Shown here: positions 54,172 through 64,000 of the stretch, one piece after another
Layout of the letters: each line of letters starts with the position of its first letter
Position numbering within the stretch: the first letter of the stretch is position 1
Assembly (NCBI RefSeq): GCF_021728535.1
Contig: NZ_JAKKDU010000012.1
Coordinates: 62,001-126,000 of the forward strand
Direction: 5' to 3'
From: Wocania arenilitoris
Lineage (GTDB): Bacteria; Bacteroidota; Bacteroidia; Flavobacteriales; Flavobacteriaceae
Length of the DNA stretch: 64,000 nt
The notes under the pieces: model-generated
What the model saw: the letters and a program-made list of their open reading frames with translations, nothing else
Database searches by the model: none
What the model was told of the DNA's origin: nothing
Translations under genes and position numbers: made by a program

Positions 54172-54273
54172 ATTACCTTATAAAAAAGAATTAAAAAAAT
54201 TAAAAAAATCATTTCGAGAAAGAAACCAGAAATGTAATAAAATATTAAATAATTAAATTTGGCTTAGCCAACA

Positions 54274-55209
54274 ATGAATAGTACAGATTTTATATATATT
54301 CTTCAAAACCCTCAAGCCATAACACATGAGCAAACTCAGGCTGTAAAATCTATTATTGATGAGTTTCCATATTTTCAATCGGCACGCGCAGTATACCTTA
54401 AAGGCTTAAAAGACCAAAGTAGTTTTAAATACAATCAAGAACTTAAAACCACTGCAGCTTATACAACAGATAGAAGTATTTTATTTGATTTTATAACATC
54501 TAAAGACTTTATTCAAAATGAAATATCTCAGTTTATAAAACAAAATACCGCCCATTTAAAAAATATTGATGTTACGATTGAAGATATTTCAGTACATAAA
54601 AGTGTCGCCATTGATGAAGCATTAAAACAACAAATCAAAGATACCGATGGCGTTTTAGACCCTACCTTGTTTCAACCCAAAGAAGCACGTCCGGTAAAAG
54701 CTTTTGTTTTAGATGAATCTGAACGCATTGAAACCGTTACCAAAGACACTAAAACCCAAGAAGCATCAGCTAAAGACATACTTAACTTAGGTAAACCACT
54801 TCAATTTGATAAAAGAGAAACCCATTCGTTTAACGAGTGGCTAAAACTTACCCGTTTTAAACCAATAAAAAGGGAAGAAAAGTCTGCTAAAAAAGAAAAA
54901 AAAGTAGTTTCAGAACATAGCGAGAAAGCCAAAAAGTTTGAATTAATAAATAAATTTATTTCTGAAAACCCAAAAATTAAACCATCAAAAACGACATCAT
55001 CAAAAGGCAATCTTGCAAAGGCACAAATGATACAACCTGAAGCTTTAATGACCGAGACTTTAGCCCGTATTTATGTTGAACAAAAAAACTATAAAAAAGC
55101 CATTCAATCTTATAAAATTTTAAGTTTGAAATATCCAGAAAAAAGTGGTTTCTTTGCAAACCAAATTAAAGCAGTAGAACAATTACAAGAACAAAACAAT
55201 AAAGCATAA
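54274..55209 (+). CDS. Helical protein with C-terminal TPR unit, unknown
   Basis: 311 residues, soluble, no signal peptide. The N-terminus (STDFIYILQNPQAITHEQTQAVKSIIDEFPYFQSARAVYLKGL, residues 3-45) is the conserved part; the middle is low-complexity and Lys-rich; the C-terminus contains one TPR-like unit (LARIYVEQKNYKKAIQSYKILSLKYPEKS). It is found between lptE and secG in related genomes, but its role is unknown. Its stop overlaps the secG start by one base, so translation is coupled. Confidence 0.75.
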   Translation: MNSTDFIYILQNPQAITHEQTQAVKSIIDEFPYFQSARAVYLKGLKDQSSFKYNQELKTTAAYTTDRSILFDFITSKDFIQNEISQFIKQNTAHLKNIDVTIEDISVHKSVAIDEALKQQIKDTDGVLDPTLFQPKEARPVKAFVLDESERIETVTKDTKTQEASAKDILNLGKPLQFDKRETHSFNEWLKLTRFKPIKREEKSAKKEKKVVSEHSEKAKKFELINKFISENPKIKPSKTTSSKGNLAKAQMIQPEALMTETLARIYVEQKNYKKAIQSYKILSLKYPEKSGFFANQIKAVEQLQEQNNKA

Positions 55210-55571
55210 TGAGTACGTTTTCAATATTTTTAGCATTAATCGTAGTTGTAGCATTTTTACTAGTAGTAGTAGTTATGGTACAAAACCCTAAAGGAGGCGG
55301 ATTATCTTCTTCTTTTGGCGGTGGTGGCACACAACAATTAGGTGGTGTAAAAAAGACAACCGACTTTTTAGATAAAAGCACATGGGCTTTAGCAACATTG
55401 CTATTAGTTTTAATATTATTATCGAATGTAGCAATTAATACAGGTGATGGAACTGTAGACTCTAAAGCATTAGACCCTAATGCAACAACTACCCAACCTT
55501 TACCATCTACAACACCATTACCAACAACAACTAATGAGGCCGCAACAACGACAAGCGACTCATTACAATAA
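55209..55571 (+). CDS. secG: Preprotein translocase subunit SecG
   Basis: 120 residues. Two membrane helices (about 3-21 and 56-76) flank the cytoplasmic loop with QNPKGGGLSSSFGGGGTQQLGG (26-47), which is the SecG hallmark. A Thr/Pro-rich tail follows. SecG assists SecYE in moving unfolded proteins across the inner membrane. It overlaps the upstream gene by one base, and a strong terminator lies 16 bases after its stop. Confidence 0.95.
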   Translation: MSTFSIFLALIVVVAFLLVVVVMVQNPKGGGLSSSFGGGGTQQLGGVKKTTDFLDKSTWALATLLLVLILLSNVAINTGDGTVDSKALDPNATTTQPLPSTTPLPTTTNEAATTTSDSLQ

Positions 55572-55587
55572 TTTTATGTCATACTAT

Positions 55588-55620
55588 AAAAAATGCCAAC
55601 TCATACAGTTGGCATTTTTT
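55588..55620 (+). terminator. Terminator of the miaB-secG unit
   Basis: AAAAAATGCCAACT (55588-55601) with AGTTGGCATTTTTT (55607-55620), a perfect 14-bp stem with a 5-base loop. It isolates secG from groES. Confidence 0.92.
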
Positions 55621-55650
55621 GTTACTGTAAGTTTGTCAGTAAAAAAGTAT

Positions 55651-55666
55651 TGGCACATTTTTAGCA
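55651..55666 (+). promoter_or_regulatory. Sigma-54-type promoter (-24/-12) of groESL
   Basis: TGGCAC-ATTTT-TAGCA has the GG (55652-55653) and GC (55664-55665) doublets separated by exactly 10 bases. Compared with TGGCAC-N5-TTGCA it differs by one base. Transcription would start near 55677, leaving a leader of about 40 bases before groES. No perfect TAnnTTTG box was seen in this gap. Confidence 0.65.
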
Positions 55667-55717
55667 TAACACTTTAGTGTTAACATAATTTAATTAATTA
55701 AAAAAATAAAATCAGAG

Positions 55718-55993
55718 ATGAGCTTAAACATTAAACCATTAGCAGACAGAGTTGTTATAGAACCTGCTGCTGCTGAAACTAAAACAGCTTCTGGAATTAT
55801 TATTCCAGATAACGCTAAAGAAAAACCGCAAAAAGGAAAAGTTGTTGCTGCTGGAAAAGGCACCAAAGACGAACCTATAACTGTAAAAGTTGGCGATACC
55901 GTTTTATATGGCAAATATGCTGGAACGGAGCTTAAACTTGAAGGAAAAGATTATTTAATCATGCGCGAAAGCGATATACTGGCAATTATTTAA
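55718..55993 (+). CDS. groES: Co-chaperonin GroES (Cpn10)
   Basis: 91 residues, normal length. The N-terminal strand [14 protein letters not shown], the mobile loop [18 protein letters not shown] (about 21-38) and the C-terminal strand [13 protein letters not shown] are hallmarks. It caps GroEL. A sigma-54-type promoter precedes it, and a pseudogene of a four-helix-bundle protein separates it from groEL. Confidence 0.97.
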   Translation: MSLNIKPLADRVVIEPAAAETKTASGIIIPDNAKEKPQKGKVVAAGKGTKDEPITVKVGDTVLYGKYAGTELKLEGKDYLIMRESDILAII

Positions 55994-56027
55994 ATGGCTT
56001 CAAGCAATATACCTTAAGCTTTAAGCA

Positions 56028-56379
56028 ATGAGAAACTTCAAAAAATATGATATTTGGAAATTAAGTCATGTATTTACACTTAAAATATATGAGTTAACTA
56101 ATTCTTTCCCTAAAGGGGAGGTTTATGGAATAATTTCACAAATTCGTAGAGCATCTTCTTCAATACCAACAAACATAAGTGAAGGTTCTGGAAGAGATAG
56201 TGATGCTGAGTTTAATCGCTTTTTTAACAATAGCTTTAGGTTCTGCCTCAGAAGTCGAATATCTTATAATTCTTTCCAGAGATTTAGATTTTATAAATGA
56301 AAAATCTTTTTTAGAATTAAACAATGATATAAACACTATTAAACGAAAAATATATTCATTAAAACAAAAATTAAACTAA
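56028..56379 (+). pseudogene. Four-helix-bundle (TIGR02436/S23-type) protein gene, frameshifted
   Basis: The first part reads MRNFKKYDIWKLSHVFTLKI, then SQIRRASSSIPTNISEGSGRD, family hallmarks; after a six-T tract at 56220-56225 the matching frame continues from 56224 with LTIALGSASEVEYLIILSRDL to a stop at 56379. One extra T breaks the frame; with five T the product would be about 116 residues, the usual size. The family includes proteins encoded in intervening sequences of 23S rRNA genes; its function is unknown. It lies between groES and groEL in an otherwise compact operon and looks inserted. Programmed shifting or a sequencing error would give the same view. Confidence 0.8.
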
Positions 56380-56394
56380 CGCCTAAAGCATTAA

Positions 56395-58059
<1,665 letters not shown>

Positions 58060-58110
58060 CTTTAAAAAACTTAGTTACCAAATGGCAAATCGCCATAAAT
58101 AAATTTATTA

Positions 58111-58155
58111 AAAAAACGCTTCTCCTTATTTTAATTGGGATTGAAGCGTTTTTTT
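58111..58155. terminator. Terminator of groESL
   Basis: AAAAAACGCTTC (58111-58122) with GAAGCGTTTTTT (58143-58154), then T. The A-run and T-run make it usable in both directions, serving also the converging transglutaminase-like gene. Confidence 0.88.
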
Positions 58156-58157
58156 AT

Positions 58158-59174
58158 TTAACTCTTTACCTTAAAAGTATAAGTTGAAATTAAATCTTTG
58201 TCAATATAAAAATGTACATCGTAAAACCCTCTATATTTAAAAGCATGGGTTAGCGTTAAGTAATTATTTTTAGTAGTAACAGAATTGGGAGATATGTTGC
58301 TACTATTACTTCCATTATCAATTAAAAATCTAACGTTTTTAACATCTACTGTATCTTTAAGCTTAAATTTAAAAGTAACTATTTCATTTTTTCTGATTAC
58401 GTTGTGCATTTTTTCAGGCGCAATATGAGTATTCAAATTTGCATAAGCTTTCCCATAAATTATAGGAGATTCAATAAATGCTTCAAATGACGTTTCATTA
58501 GCATCATCTAAAAGCAACCATTTTTTGTTTGCAGGGAAATGATTTATAGCAAAAAGCCTTGGGTTTGCTAAAAAAAAACCATCGTTAAATTGAAACTCAA
58601 AATGAAACGTTGTTGGATTAGGAATACCACTTGCCCAAGTAGGGTCGCATAGATACCATTTACCGTCTAATTTAACCGCATTCCAAGAATGGTTTGGGGC
58701 ATCTATTTTCTTAATATTTGTTGTACTTGTTTTTGCAAAACCATGTACAATTTCACATTTAATATTAGCTAAATCAGCAAGTTCTTTTACTAAATAAGCA
58801 TAACCCGTACATATGGTTTTATTGTTTTTTACAAGTTTTTTTAATGTTGCCTTTCTAAATTTAGTATTCCAATTTTTAAGTTTAACACTATCATTTTTAA
58901 ACCGTTGCCTTTTATACATGTTTTTTGAAAACATGCCATAATCATTAGCTATGTTACTGCAAACCCAAGTAAAAATAGCTCTAAACCGCTCAACATCAGT
59001 AGCTAAATTTAAGGTAAGGTTATGTGCTAATTCGGGTAAATTATTTAGCTTTTCATTTTTGTATTTCAAAGCTACTCTATCAGCCTTTTTAAAATCAATA
59101 CCATCAAAATCTGAAATTTGGGCATATGAGTGAAATACAAAAATGAATAAAAATAAAAATCGTATCATTTTCAT
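58158..59174 (-). CDS. Secreted transglutaminase-like protein
   Basis: 338 residues. A signal peptide (1-19, ending HSYAQ) leads to a transglutaminase-like core (PF01841) with catalytic Cys122 in TICTGYAYLVKE, His162 in NHSWNAVKLDG and Asp177 in YLCDPTW. The C-terminal part (about 240-338) is beta-rich and Ig-like. Most bacterial members are proteases or peptide-modifying enzymes of the periplasm; the exact reaction is not known. It is followed by a terminator shared with groESL, and the carboxypeptidase-regulatory-like gene lies upstream on the same strand. Confidence 0.85.
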   Translation of the reverse strand: MKMIRFLFLFIFVFHSYAQISDFDGIDFKKADRVALKYKNEKLNNLPELAHNLTLNLATDVERFRAIFTWVCSNIANDYGMFSKNMYKRQRFKNDSVKLKNWNTKFRKATLKKLVKNNKTICTGYAYLVKELADLANIKCEIVHGFAKTSTTNIKKIDAPNHSWNAVKLDGKWYLCDPTWASGIPNPTTFHFEFQFNDGFFLANPRLFAINHFPANKKWLLLDDANETSFEAFIESPIIYGKAYANLNTHIAPEKMHNVIRKNEIVTFKFKLKDTVDVKNVRFLIDNGSNSSNISPNSVTTKNNYLTLTHAFKYRGFYDVHFYIDKDLISTYTFKVKS

Positions 59175-59208
59175 TTAAAAAAGGCTAAAATATAATTGAA
59201 TTGTAAAA

Positions 59209-59643
59209 CTAATTAGGGCGTTTAGATTTATAAGGCTTATTTGTATTTAAAGCGCCTACAAATTCAATTAAATCTTCAGACATCATTTGATTTATAAATG
59301 TTGTATCGTCTTTAATTTTAACCTCAACGGTATCATATCCTAAAAACGTTATAAGCAAAACGTCGTCTGTTTTTAAAGCCTTAGGAAATACAAACTCGCC
59401 TTTACTATTAGTCGTTGTACCAACATTAGAACCTTTTAAAGTAATACTAGCACTTTCCAATGGACCTTCTTCGTTTTTAATAACACCTTTAATTGTTCTC
59501 TCTTTTTGAGAAATTTCTGGCGAACTTGTTTTGTTTGCTTGCCCGTAAACAGGATTAAACATCACACTTACAACCATTAAAATAGTTACGTAACCTAAAG
59601 CACTTAGGACTTTTTTTGGAGTGAATTTTAATTGTGTTTTCAT
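59209..59643 (-). CDS. Carboxypeptidase-regulatory-like domain protein
   Basis: 144 residues from the ATG at 59643; a longer frame starting at 59760 adds 39 residues with no similarity to a signal and is rejected. The first 35 residues hold a basic start and a hydrophobic helix (about 13-30, ALGYVTILMVVSVMFNPVYGQ). A CarboxypepD_reg-like beta sandwich follows (PF13715): TIKGVIKNEEGPLESASITLKG, then LLITFLGYDTVEVKI, the pattern of the N-terminal domain of SusC-type TonB receptors, here standing alone. Possibly a plug-like or binding protein in the periplasm. Confidence 0.8.
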   Translation of the reverse strand: MKTQLKFTPKKVLSALGYVTILMVVSVMFNPVYGQANKTSSPEISQKERTIKGVIKNEEGPLESASITLKGSNVGTTTNSKGEFVFPKALKTDDVLLITFLGYDTVEVKIKDDTTFINQMMSEDLIEFVGALNTNKPYKSKRPN

Positions 59644-59908
59644 AATTATATATATTTTGTTTTCATCAAATCTATTATAAGAAAGATTAGCATGAAAGCT
59701 ATATTGAGCGAATATGTGTTTTGAGTGAGTGAAGATAATAAATTTTAGACTGAACAACAACTAGTTGTTTAAAATACAACAGTTTAAGCTTAGCTAAAGC
59801 TACTATTATTTTTTACTATCTAATTAATACTTACTATAATTTAGCCTTGATAATTATTAATTTTATAATTATTTTTGATTAAAATTATAATCTATTAAAC
59901 TTTTAGTC

Positions 59909-60259
59909 ATGAAAAACAATATCTTATTTACACTTTTATTAGTTTTCTTTACAAGTTTAACTTATTCTCAAAATACAGACACAAAAGTTAATATTGGTGA
60001 TTTATTTATTATTGGCGAAACCGATAATTACAAACATATTAACTTACCAAAACGTAACTTTATTATAAAACAAGGAGGCATTGCTAATTACGAAAGCATT
60101 AAAGGTAAAACAGTTGAAGTCACTTCAATTAAAGAGAAAAATGGAAATTTAATTGCTACTATTAAATTAGTATCTAAAAAGAAATTTTTTAACAGCCATA
60201 AATATGTTACAGTAAATATTAGTAAAGCTATTGATAATAAAGAATTAATAAGTCTGTAA
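59909..60259 (+). CDS. Small secreted protein, unknown
   Basis: 116 residues with a clear signal peptide (1-20, ending TYSQ). The mature part is short and basic, with alternating beta-like strands (FIIKQGGIANYESIKGKTVEVTS, ATIKLVSKKKFF). No family recognised. It starts after a divergent gap of 265 bases with no clear promoter. It likely sits in the periplasm. Confidence 0.6.
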   Translation: MKNNILFTLLLVFFTSLTYSQNTDTKVNIGDLFIIGETDNYKHINLPKRNFIIKQGGIANYESIKGKTVEVTSIKEKNGNLIATIKLVSKKKFFNSHKYVTVNISKAIDNKELISL

Positions 60260-60318
60260 AAATAATTTATAAATGATATGAGGTTGTCTTTAAGGTCATT
60301 GTAATTCAATTTACCAAG

Positions 60319-60376
60319 TTGAGCTTGTCGAAACTGATCTTAATTATAAGGGGTTAAAGTATTTCGACAGGCTCAA
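60319..60376. repeat. Inverted pair of REP-like repeats
   Basis: TTGAGCTTGTCGAAA (60319-60333) and its inverted copy TTTCGACAGGCTCAA (60362-60376), one mismatch, 28 bases apart. Same family style as 12586-12659. Confidence 0.65.
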
Positions 60377-60454
60377 TATGAAATAAAATTCACTTTTAAG
60401 ATAGCTTGTTTTTTAAGCTCTTATTTGATTTAGGAGTTTGTTTAAGTTTTTATG

Positions 60455-60505
60455 CAATGCTTGTAGCGGAATTTCCTTAAGGAAGCATTCCGATTAGGAT
60501 TGAGT
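60455..60505. repeat. Palindromic repeat with ATTAGGATTGAG end
   Basis: CGGAATTTCCTT (60467-60478) and AAGGAAGCATTCCG (60479-60492) form a palindrome with two unpaired bases; CGATTAGGATTGAG follows (60491-60504). That end, read on the minus strand as CTCAATCCTAATCG, resembles CAATCCTTAACG at 12718 and CAATCCCTAATG at 22937, so it may be another copy of that family. Confidence 0.45.
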
Positions 60506-60705
60506 TAATTCAATTGTGCCAAGTGTTTTAGTTTTTACTTTGAAAAAATTCTATCATTTTTAAACTTTGCTGTTAACCAATTTAGAGGTTTCTCCTTAAC
60601 TTGAAAATCAGGCAGTCCCCTAATTTCTTCATAATTTATAACTTTTAAATCTTCTTTAATTATAATGTAAATTAATTATACTTTTACAACGATTTTATAA
60701 AATAT

Positions 60706-61644
60706 ATGCAACAAACTACAAATACTATATTAATGATTCGTCCTATAAATTTTAGGATGAATGAACAAACCGCTGTAAACAACTATTATCAAGAGCATAT
60801 TGATAATGTTTTACCAGAAGCAATTAACATTAAAGCACAAAAAGAGTTTGATATCTATGTTGAGAAATTAAGGCAAATTGGTGTACATGTTGTTGTTGTA
60901 AACGACACAAAAGAGTTTGATACTCCAGACTCTGTTTTTCCTAATAACTGGATATCGTTTCATGAAAATGGTAATATTGGAGTGTATCCTATGTTTGCTG
61001 AAAATAGACGTTTTGAGAGACGTGATGATATTTTAGATAAATTAGAAGAAGAAGGTTTTATTATTAATCAAATAGTAGATTACACTAGTGCTGAAGAAGA
61101 AGATGTTTTTCTTGAAGGTACAGGAAGTGTAATTTTAGATCGAGTAAACCGAAAAGCTTATTGCTCATTATCGCCTCGTGCAGATGAGGATTTATTTATT
61201 GAATTTTGTGAGGATTTTGAATATACACCAGTAATTTTTACAGCAAACCAAACCGTTAATGGTAAACGAAAAGTGATTTACCACACCAACGTTATGATGT
61301 GCTTAGGTGAAACTTTTGCCGTAATTTGTTTAAATAGTATTGACAATAAAAAAGAACGCAAAAATGTTATTAAGCATTTAAAAGAAAACGGTAAAGAAAT
61401 TGTTGATATTACCGAAAATCAAGTTGCTAATTTTGCTGGCAATATGTTACAAGTAAAGGGCACCAACGACGAATTGTATTTAATAATGAGTCAATCTGCA
61501 TACGACTCGTTAACTGCATCTCAAATACAACGATTAGAAAAACACAGTAAAATACTATCGAGCTCGTTAGATACTATTGAAGTTTGTGGTGGCGGAAGTG
61601 CCCGTTGCATGATGGCGGAAGTGTTTTTGCCTAAAAAAAATTAG
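60706..61644 (+). CDS. ctlX: Citrulline utilisation hydrolase CtlX-type amidinotransferase-family protein
   Basis: 312 residues, pentein fold. It begins with ILMIRPINFRMNEQTAVNN and includes SVFPNNWISFHENGNIGVYPM, LEGTGSVILDRVNRKAYCSLS, and ends with CGGGSARCMMAEVFLP, in which Cys301 is the predicted nucleophile. These match the CtlX family, cytoplasmic guanidine/ureide-modifying hydrolases reported to hydrolyse citrulline, though dimethylarginine-like substrates are possible. It is flanked by gaps and has no catabolic neighbours. The family is sure; the substrate is inference. Confidence 0.85.
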   Translation: MQQTTNTILMIRPINFRMNEQTAVNNYYQEHIDNVLPEAINIKAQKEFDIYVEKLRQIGVHVVVVNDTKEFDTPDSVFPNNWISFHENGNIGVYPMFAENRRFERRDDILDKLEEEGFIINQIVDYTSAEEEDVFLEGTGSVILDRVNRKAYCSLSPRADEDLFIEFCEDFEYTPVIFTANQTVNGKRKVIYHTNVMMCLGETFAVICLNSIDNKKERKNVIKHLKENGKEIVDITENQVANFAGNMLQVKGTNDELYLIMSQSAYDSLTASQIQRLEKHSKILSSSLDTIEVCGGGSARCMMAEVFLPKKN

Positions 61645-61772
61645 GCATATTATAGCTTTATATATTGTAGTGATAGCTTTTGGCGAGTCGCGCATGGAGC
61701 CAAAACCACAAGTGGAAACCTCGACTCGACCAAAGGAGAGTACTCCCAAAAATAAAATAATATTCTAAAATT
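61645..61772. other. Gap between ctlX and the histidine kinase gene
   Basis: 128 bases with a GC-rich patch (61681-61750) containing GGCGAGTCGCG and CTCGACTCGACC, unlike the AT-rich flanks. It looks like part of a dispersed repeat but no second copy is present in the window. No terminator hairpin with a T-run was seen. Confidence 0.35.
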
Positions 61773-63848
61773 TTATGGAGTCGACTTAGATTTTGGCAAT
61801 TGCACAAAAAAAGTACTACCTACATTTGGCGTACTTTCTACCCAAATTTTACCTTTATTAAGCTCAATTAATTCTTTACAAATAGATAATCCTAAACCTG
61901 TGCCTTTTTCGTTATTAGTACCTAAAGTTGTATAGGTATTATTCTTGAAAAGCTTTTCGATGTTTTGTTTAGAAATACCTACACCAGTATCGGCAACACT
62001 AATAATACAACTACCATTACTGATATGATTCGAGATGGTTATAGTATCTCCATCTTTACTAAATTTTAAGGCGTTTGCCAGTAAATTTTGGATAACAATT
62101 TCGAACATACTTCTATCAGCATAAACAAAATCTCTCAACGATCGGTCTACAAGTGTTATCCCTTTGTTTTCCATGCGTTGTTCTATGAGCTTGACTTTGT
62201 CTTCAAAAACTTCTTGAACATCAAATAAGCTTGGTTTAGGCTCTAACGAATGCATTTGAGATTTAGACCAGTTTAACAAATTGAATAATAATAAAGATGC
62301 GCTATTGGCATTTTCGCTTAATTCGGGTATTAAGTTGTCGAATTCTTCACGCGAAAGCGAACCATCTTTTAGTAAATCTATAAAGCCATTAATAGAGGAA
62401 AGTGAATCTTTTAAATCGTGCGATACTATAGAGAACAATTTGTCTTTTACATTATTTACGCTTTCAAGATGTCTTGTTTGTTCTTGAAAAGCTTTGTTTT
62501 GCAATTCAATTTTTATATTTTTTTCTTCAAGCTCTTGAGTGTATTTTATACTACTATTCCTTTTTAAATAAATTAATATTAAAAAGGTTGATACTGTTGC
62601 TAATGCTGCCAATAATGCATAAAAAATAAGCTTAAACCTATCAGCTTTTTGCTTACTTTCTGTTTTAGAAACTTTATTAGTGGGTTCTAAATTGGTAGTG
62701 TTAGGCGATGTAATTTCTTTATCAAAATTGGGGTCTAATTCAAGTTTGGTAGCTTCATTAGCATTTAAATCTACATCTAAGTTATTTTTATTTAACTCAT
62801 TATTTAATTCATAATATTCGCGCTGCCAAACAACAACTCTATCCCATCTTCTTTTAGTAGAATCTAAAGCTTTCATTAATTTATAATGCTTTAGTAATTC
62901 TTTTTTATTATCGAGTTCTTTTGCTATATCTCCAGCTTTTCTAAGTTGCTTTTCGGCTAAAATTAATCGTCTTTGTTGTAAATTTAAATCGCCTAGGTTA
63001 TTTAACACCTTTAATAGGCTTGCCTTATCTTTACTTCTAATATTAATATTATAGCCTCTAACTAAATACTTTTTGGCTTGTTCGTAATCATTAAACTTAA
63101 GGTATTCACCTCCTAGCTTAGGATAAATAATGCCTTGAATTGAATCGTTATCAGAACCGGCGCTGTTTAATACTTTTTCGTAATATTCTATAGACTTTCT
63201 GTGCTCTTTTTTGGTAGAATACAGTTCTGCCAAAAAGCTGTTTGATTCATTTACGCCTTCAGTATCACCTAACTGCTCTTGAATTTCTAAAGCTTTAAGG
63301 TAATATTCAATAGCTTTATCAAAAGCATTAATATTATAATATGCTTTGGCTAAATTGCTGTATGATAGCTTAAGTTCATTGGTGTAATTACGCTTTTCCA
63401 ACTCCTCAATAGCAGATAATGAGTATTGCAATCCTTTAGCATAATTACCACGTTTAATTTCTAGCAAGCCAATACTGTTATTAACTTTTGCAATACCAAG
63501 TGTATCTTTTAACTGACGAAACAGCGCTTTTGATTTTTCAAATTCACTAACAGCGTTTATATAATCATTTCGCTGGGCATAAATTAACGCTTTGTAATAG
63601 GTTATTTCGGCAATGCCTTTATGGTAATTAAGATTTATAGATAGTTTTTCGCTTTGGATAATGTGCTTAATAGCTCTATCAAAATCATTTATATCGTAAA
63701 GCAATTTTATAAGTTGAACTGAAGTATCTACTTTTAAACTATCTTGATCTTGATACGCCAATTGTAGGGAAAGACTATCTATCGCTTTGGTTTGAGCAAA
63801 CCCAAAGCATATAGATAAAAATATAATTAACGTAATTATTTTCCTCAT
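61773..63848 (-). CDS. TPR-type hybrid-less sensor histidine kinase
   Basis: 691 residues. A signal peptide (1-19, ending GFAQ) leads to seven or so TPRs (about 50-330) in the periplasm, a membrane helix (about 406-427), a coiled-coil stretch (about 436-470), and the kinase: HisKA with His477 in FSIVSHDLKDS, N-box IQNLLANALKF, G1 VADTGVGI and G2 GTGLGLSI, ending LPKSKSTP. It senses an unknown signal through its TPRs. No response regulator lies next to it in the window, so its partner is elsewhere. The last bases to the window end hold no gene. Confidence 0.92.
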   Translation of the reverse strand: MRKIITLIIFLSICFGFAQTKAIDSLSLQLAYQDQDSLKVDTSVQLIKLLYDINDFDRAIKHIIQSEKLSINLNYHKGIAEITYYKALIYAQRNDYINAVSEFEKSKALFRQLKDTLGIAKVNNSIGLLEIKRGNYAKGLQYSLSAIEELEKRNYTNELKLSYSNLAKAYYNINAFDKAIEYYLKALEIQEQLGDTEGVNESNSFLAELYSTKKEHRKSIEYYEKVLNSAGSDNDSIQGIIYPKLGGEYLKFNDYEQAKKYLVRGYNINIRSKDKASLLKVLNNLGDLNLQQRRLILAEKQLRKAGDIAKELDNKKELLKHYKLMKALDSTKRRWDRVVVWQREYYELNNELNKNNLDVDLNANEATKLELDPNFDKEITSPNTTNLEPTNKVSKTESKQKADRFKLIFYALLAALATVSTFLILIYLKRNSSIKYTQELEEKNIKIELQNKAFQEQTRHLESVNNVKDKLFSIVSHDLKDSLSSINGFIDLLKDGSLSREEFDNLIPELSENANSASLLLFNLLNWSKSQMHSLEPKPSLFDVQEVFEDKVKLIEQRMENKGITLVDRSLRDFVYADRSMFEIVIQNLLANALKFSKDGDTITISNHISNGSCIISVADTGVGISKQNIEKLFKNNTYTTLGTNNEKGTGLGLSICKELIELNKGKIWVESTPNVGSTFFVQLPKSKSTP

Positions 63849-64000
63849 ACAATATCTTAATTACACCAATAACAAAGCAATATGATATAAAGTTGCCTTA
63901 TTTGAGGGAAATAAAGATTACTCTATTAAGCTGTAATATTTCTTAGTTTTTAATAGTTTTTCAATAGCTTTACCGAACAAAAGTTGTAAAAAGAGATGCA

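Larger units (their letters stand above)
60260..60705. other. 446-base gap with inverted REP pair and a palindromic repeat
   Basis: No gene was found. It carries an inverted pair TTGAGCTTGTCGAAA (60319-60333) and TTTCGACAGGCTCAA (60362-60376), and a palindrome at 60467-60492 followed by TTAGGATTGAG. A near-consensus TATACTTTTA box lies around 60676-60685 upstream of ctlX. Confidence 0.55.

Noticed and set aside
60510-60526. TGGCAC on the minus strand near 60516, tested as a second sigma-54 promoter
   Set aside because: No GC doublet at the required 10-base spacing.
61773-63848. Search for a partner response regulator or anti-phage defence genes next to the histidine kinase
   Set aside because: None seen in the window; the kinase is followed only by AT-rich DNA to the end.

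Overview
The window is AT-rich chromosomal DNA from a member of the Flavobacteriaceae (Bacteroidota), most likely a marine or aquatic relative of genera such as Algibacter, Lacinutrix or Winogradskyella; the genus cannot be fixed from this window alone. The evidence is the complete gliding/type IX secretion core gldKLMN, a large secreted protein with a type A T9SS sorting tail, the promoter signature TAnnTTTG ahead of many genes, very weak Shine-Dalgarno sequences, and many families typical of this group (DUF4230, DUF5522, DUF983, GSCFA, CtlX, GDYxxLxY). No rRNA, tRNA, CRISPR array or prophage was seen.

Layout. 1-15.6 kb: mixed housekeeping and metabolism (GSCFA fragment, DUF4230 protein, threonine/serine dehydratase, crotonase, aromatic amino acid hydroxylase, bestrophin, small nuclease, lipoproteins, D-cysteine desulfhydrase-like enzyme, LysM glucosaminidase, hemL) and an uncharacterised two-gene unit (14104-15600, 12860-14077). 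15.7-20.9 kb: a run of membrane proteins (YiaA/B-like, DUF2157, TIGR02117, GDYxxLxY) followed by two overlapping paralogous membrane-anchored alpha/beta hydrolases. 21.1-25.9 kb: lysS, prfC and an IS200-like element. 25.9-32 kb: a 1633-residue T9SS client and a TPR protein. 32-39.9 kb: rsmG, desaturase, aminotransferase, the relic of an IS630-family element with recognisable terminal repeats, a secreted LRR protein, an ABC-F ATPase and a DUF983 protein. 40-49.6 kb: a DAO-family oxidase, gldN-M-L-K read leftwards, an arginase-fold protein that has lost metal ligands, and topA. 49.7-58.1 kb: a membrane protein, then miaB, a sigma-54 activator, lptE, a helical protein and secG, then groES and groEL with a frameshifted four-helix-bundle gene wedged between them. 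58.1-64 kb: transglutaminase-like protein, carboxypeptidase-regulatory-like protein, CtlX, and a TPR histidine kinase.

How the genes fit together. gldKLMN builds the envelope-spanning motor and ring of the T9SS, and the 1633-residue protein is a plausible cargo. lptE and secG serve outer-membrane LPS export and inner-membrane secretion. A sigma-54 enhancer-binding protein (52284-53552) lies about 2 kb upstream of a near-consensus -24/-12 promoter in front of groES, suggesting sigma-54 control of the chaperonin.

The most interesting signals are the sigma-54-type promoter of groESL, the four-helix-bundle insertion with a T-tract frameshift inside groESL, the metal-ligand-deficient arginase-like gene between topA and gldK, two look-alike hairpin-terminator elements in the 549-1128 gap, a tiny membrane HExxH protein, and several families of dispersed palindromic repeats, one of which supplies the C-terminal codons of a gene.
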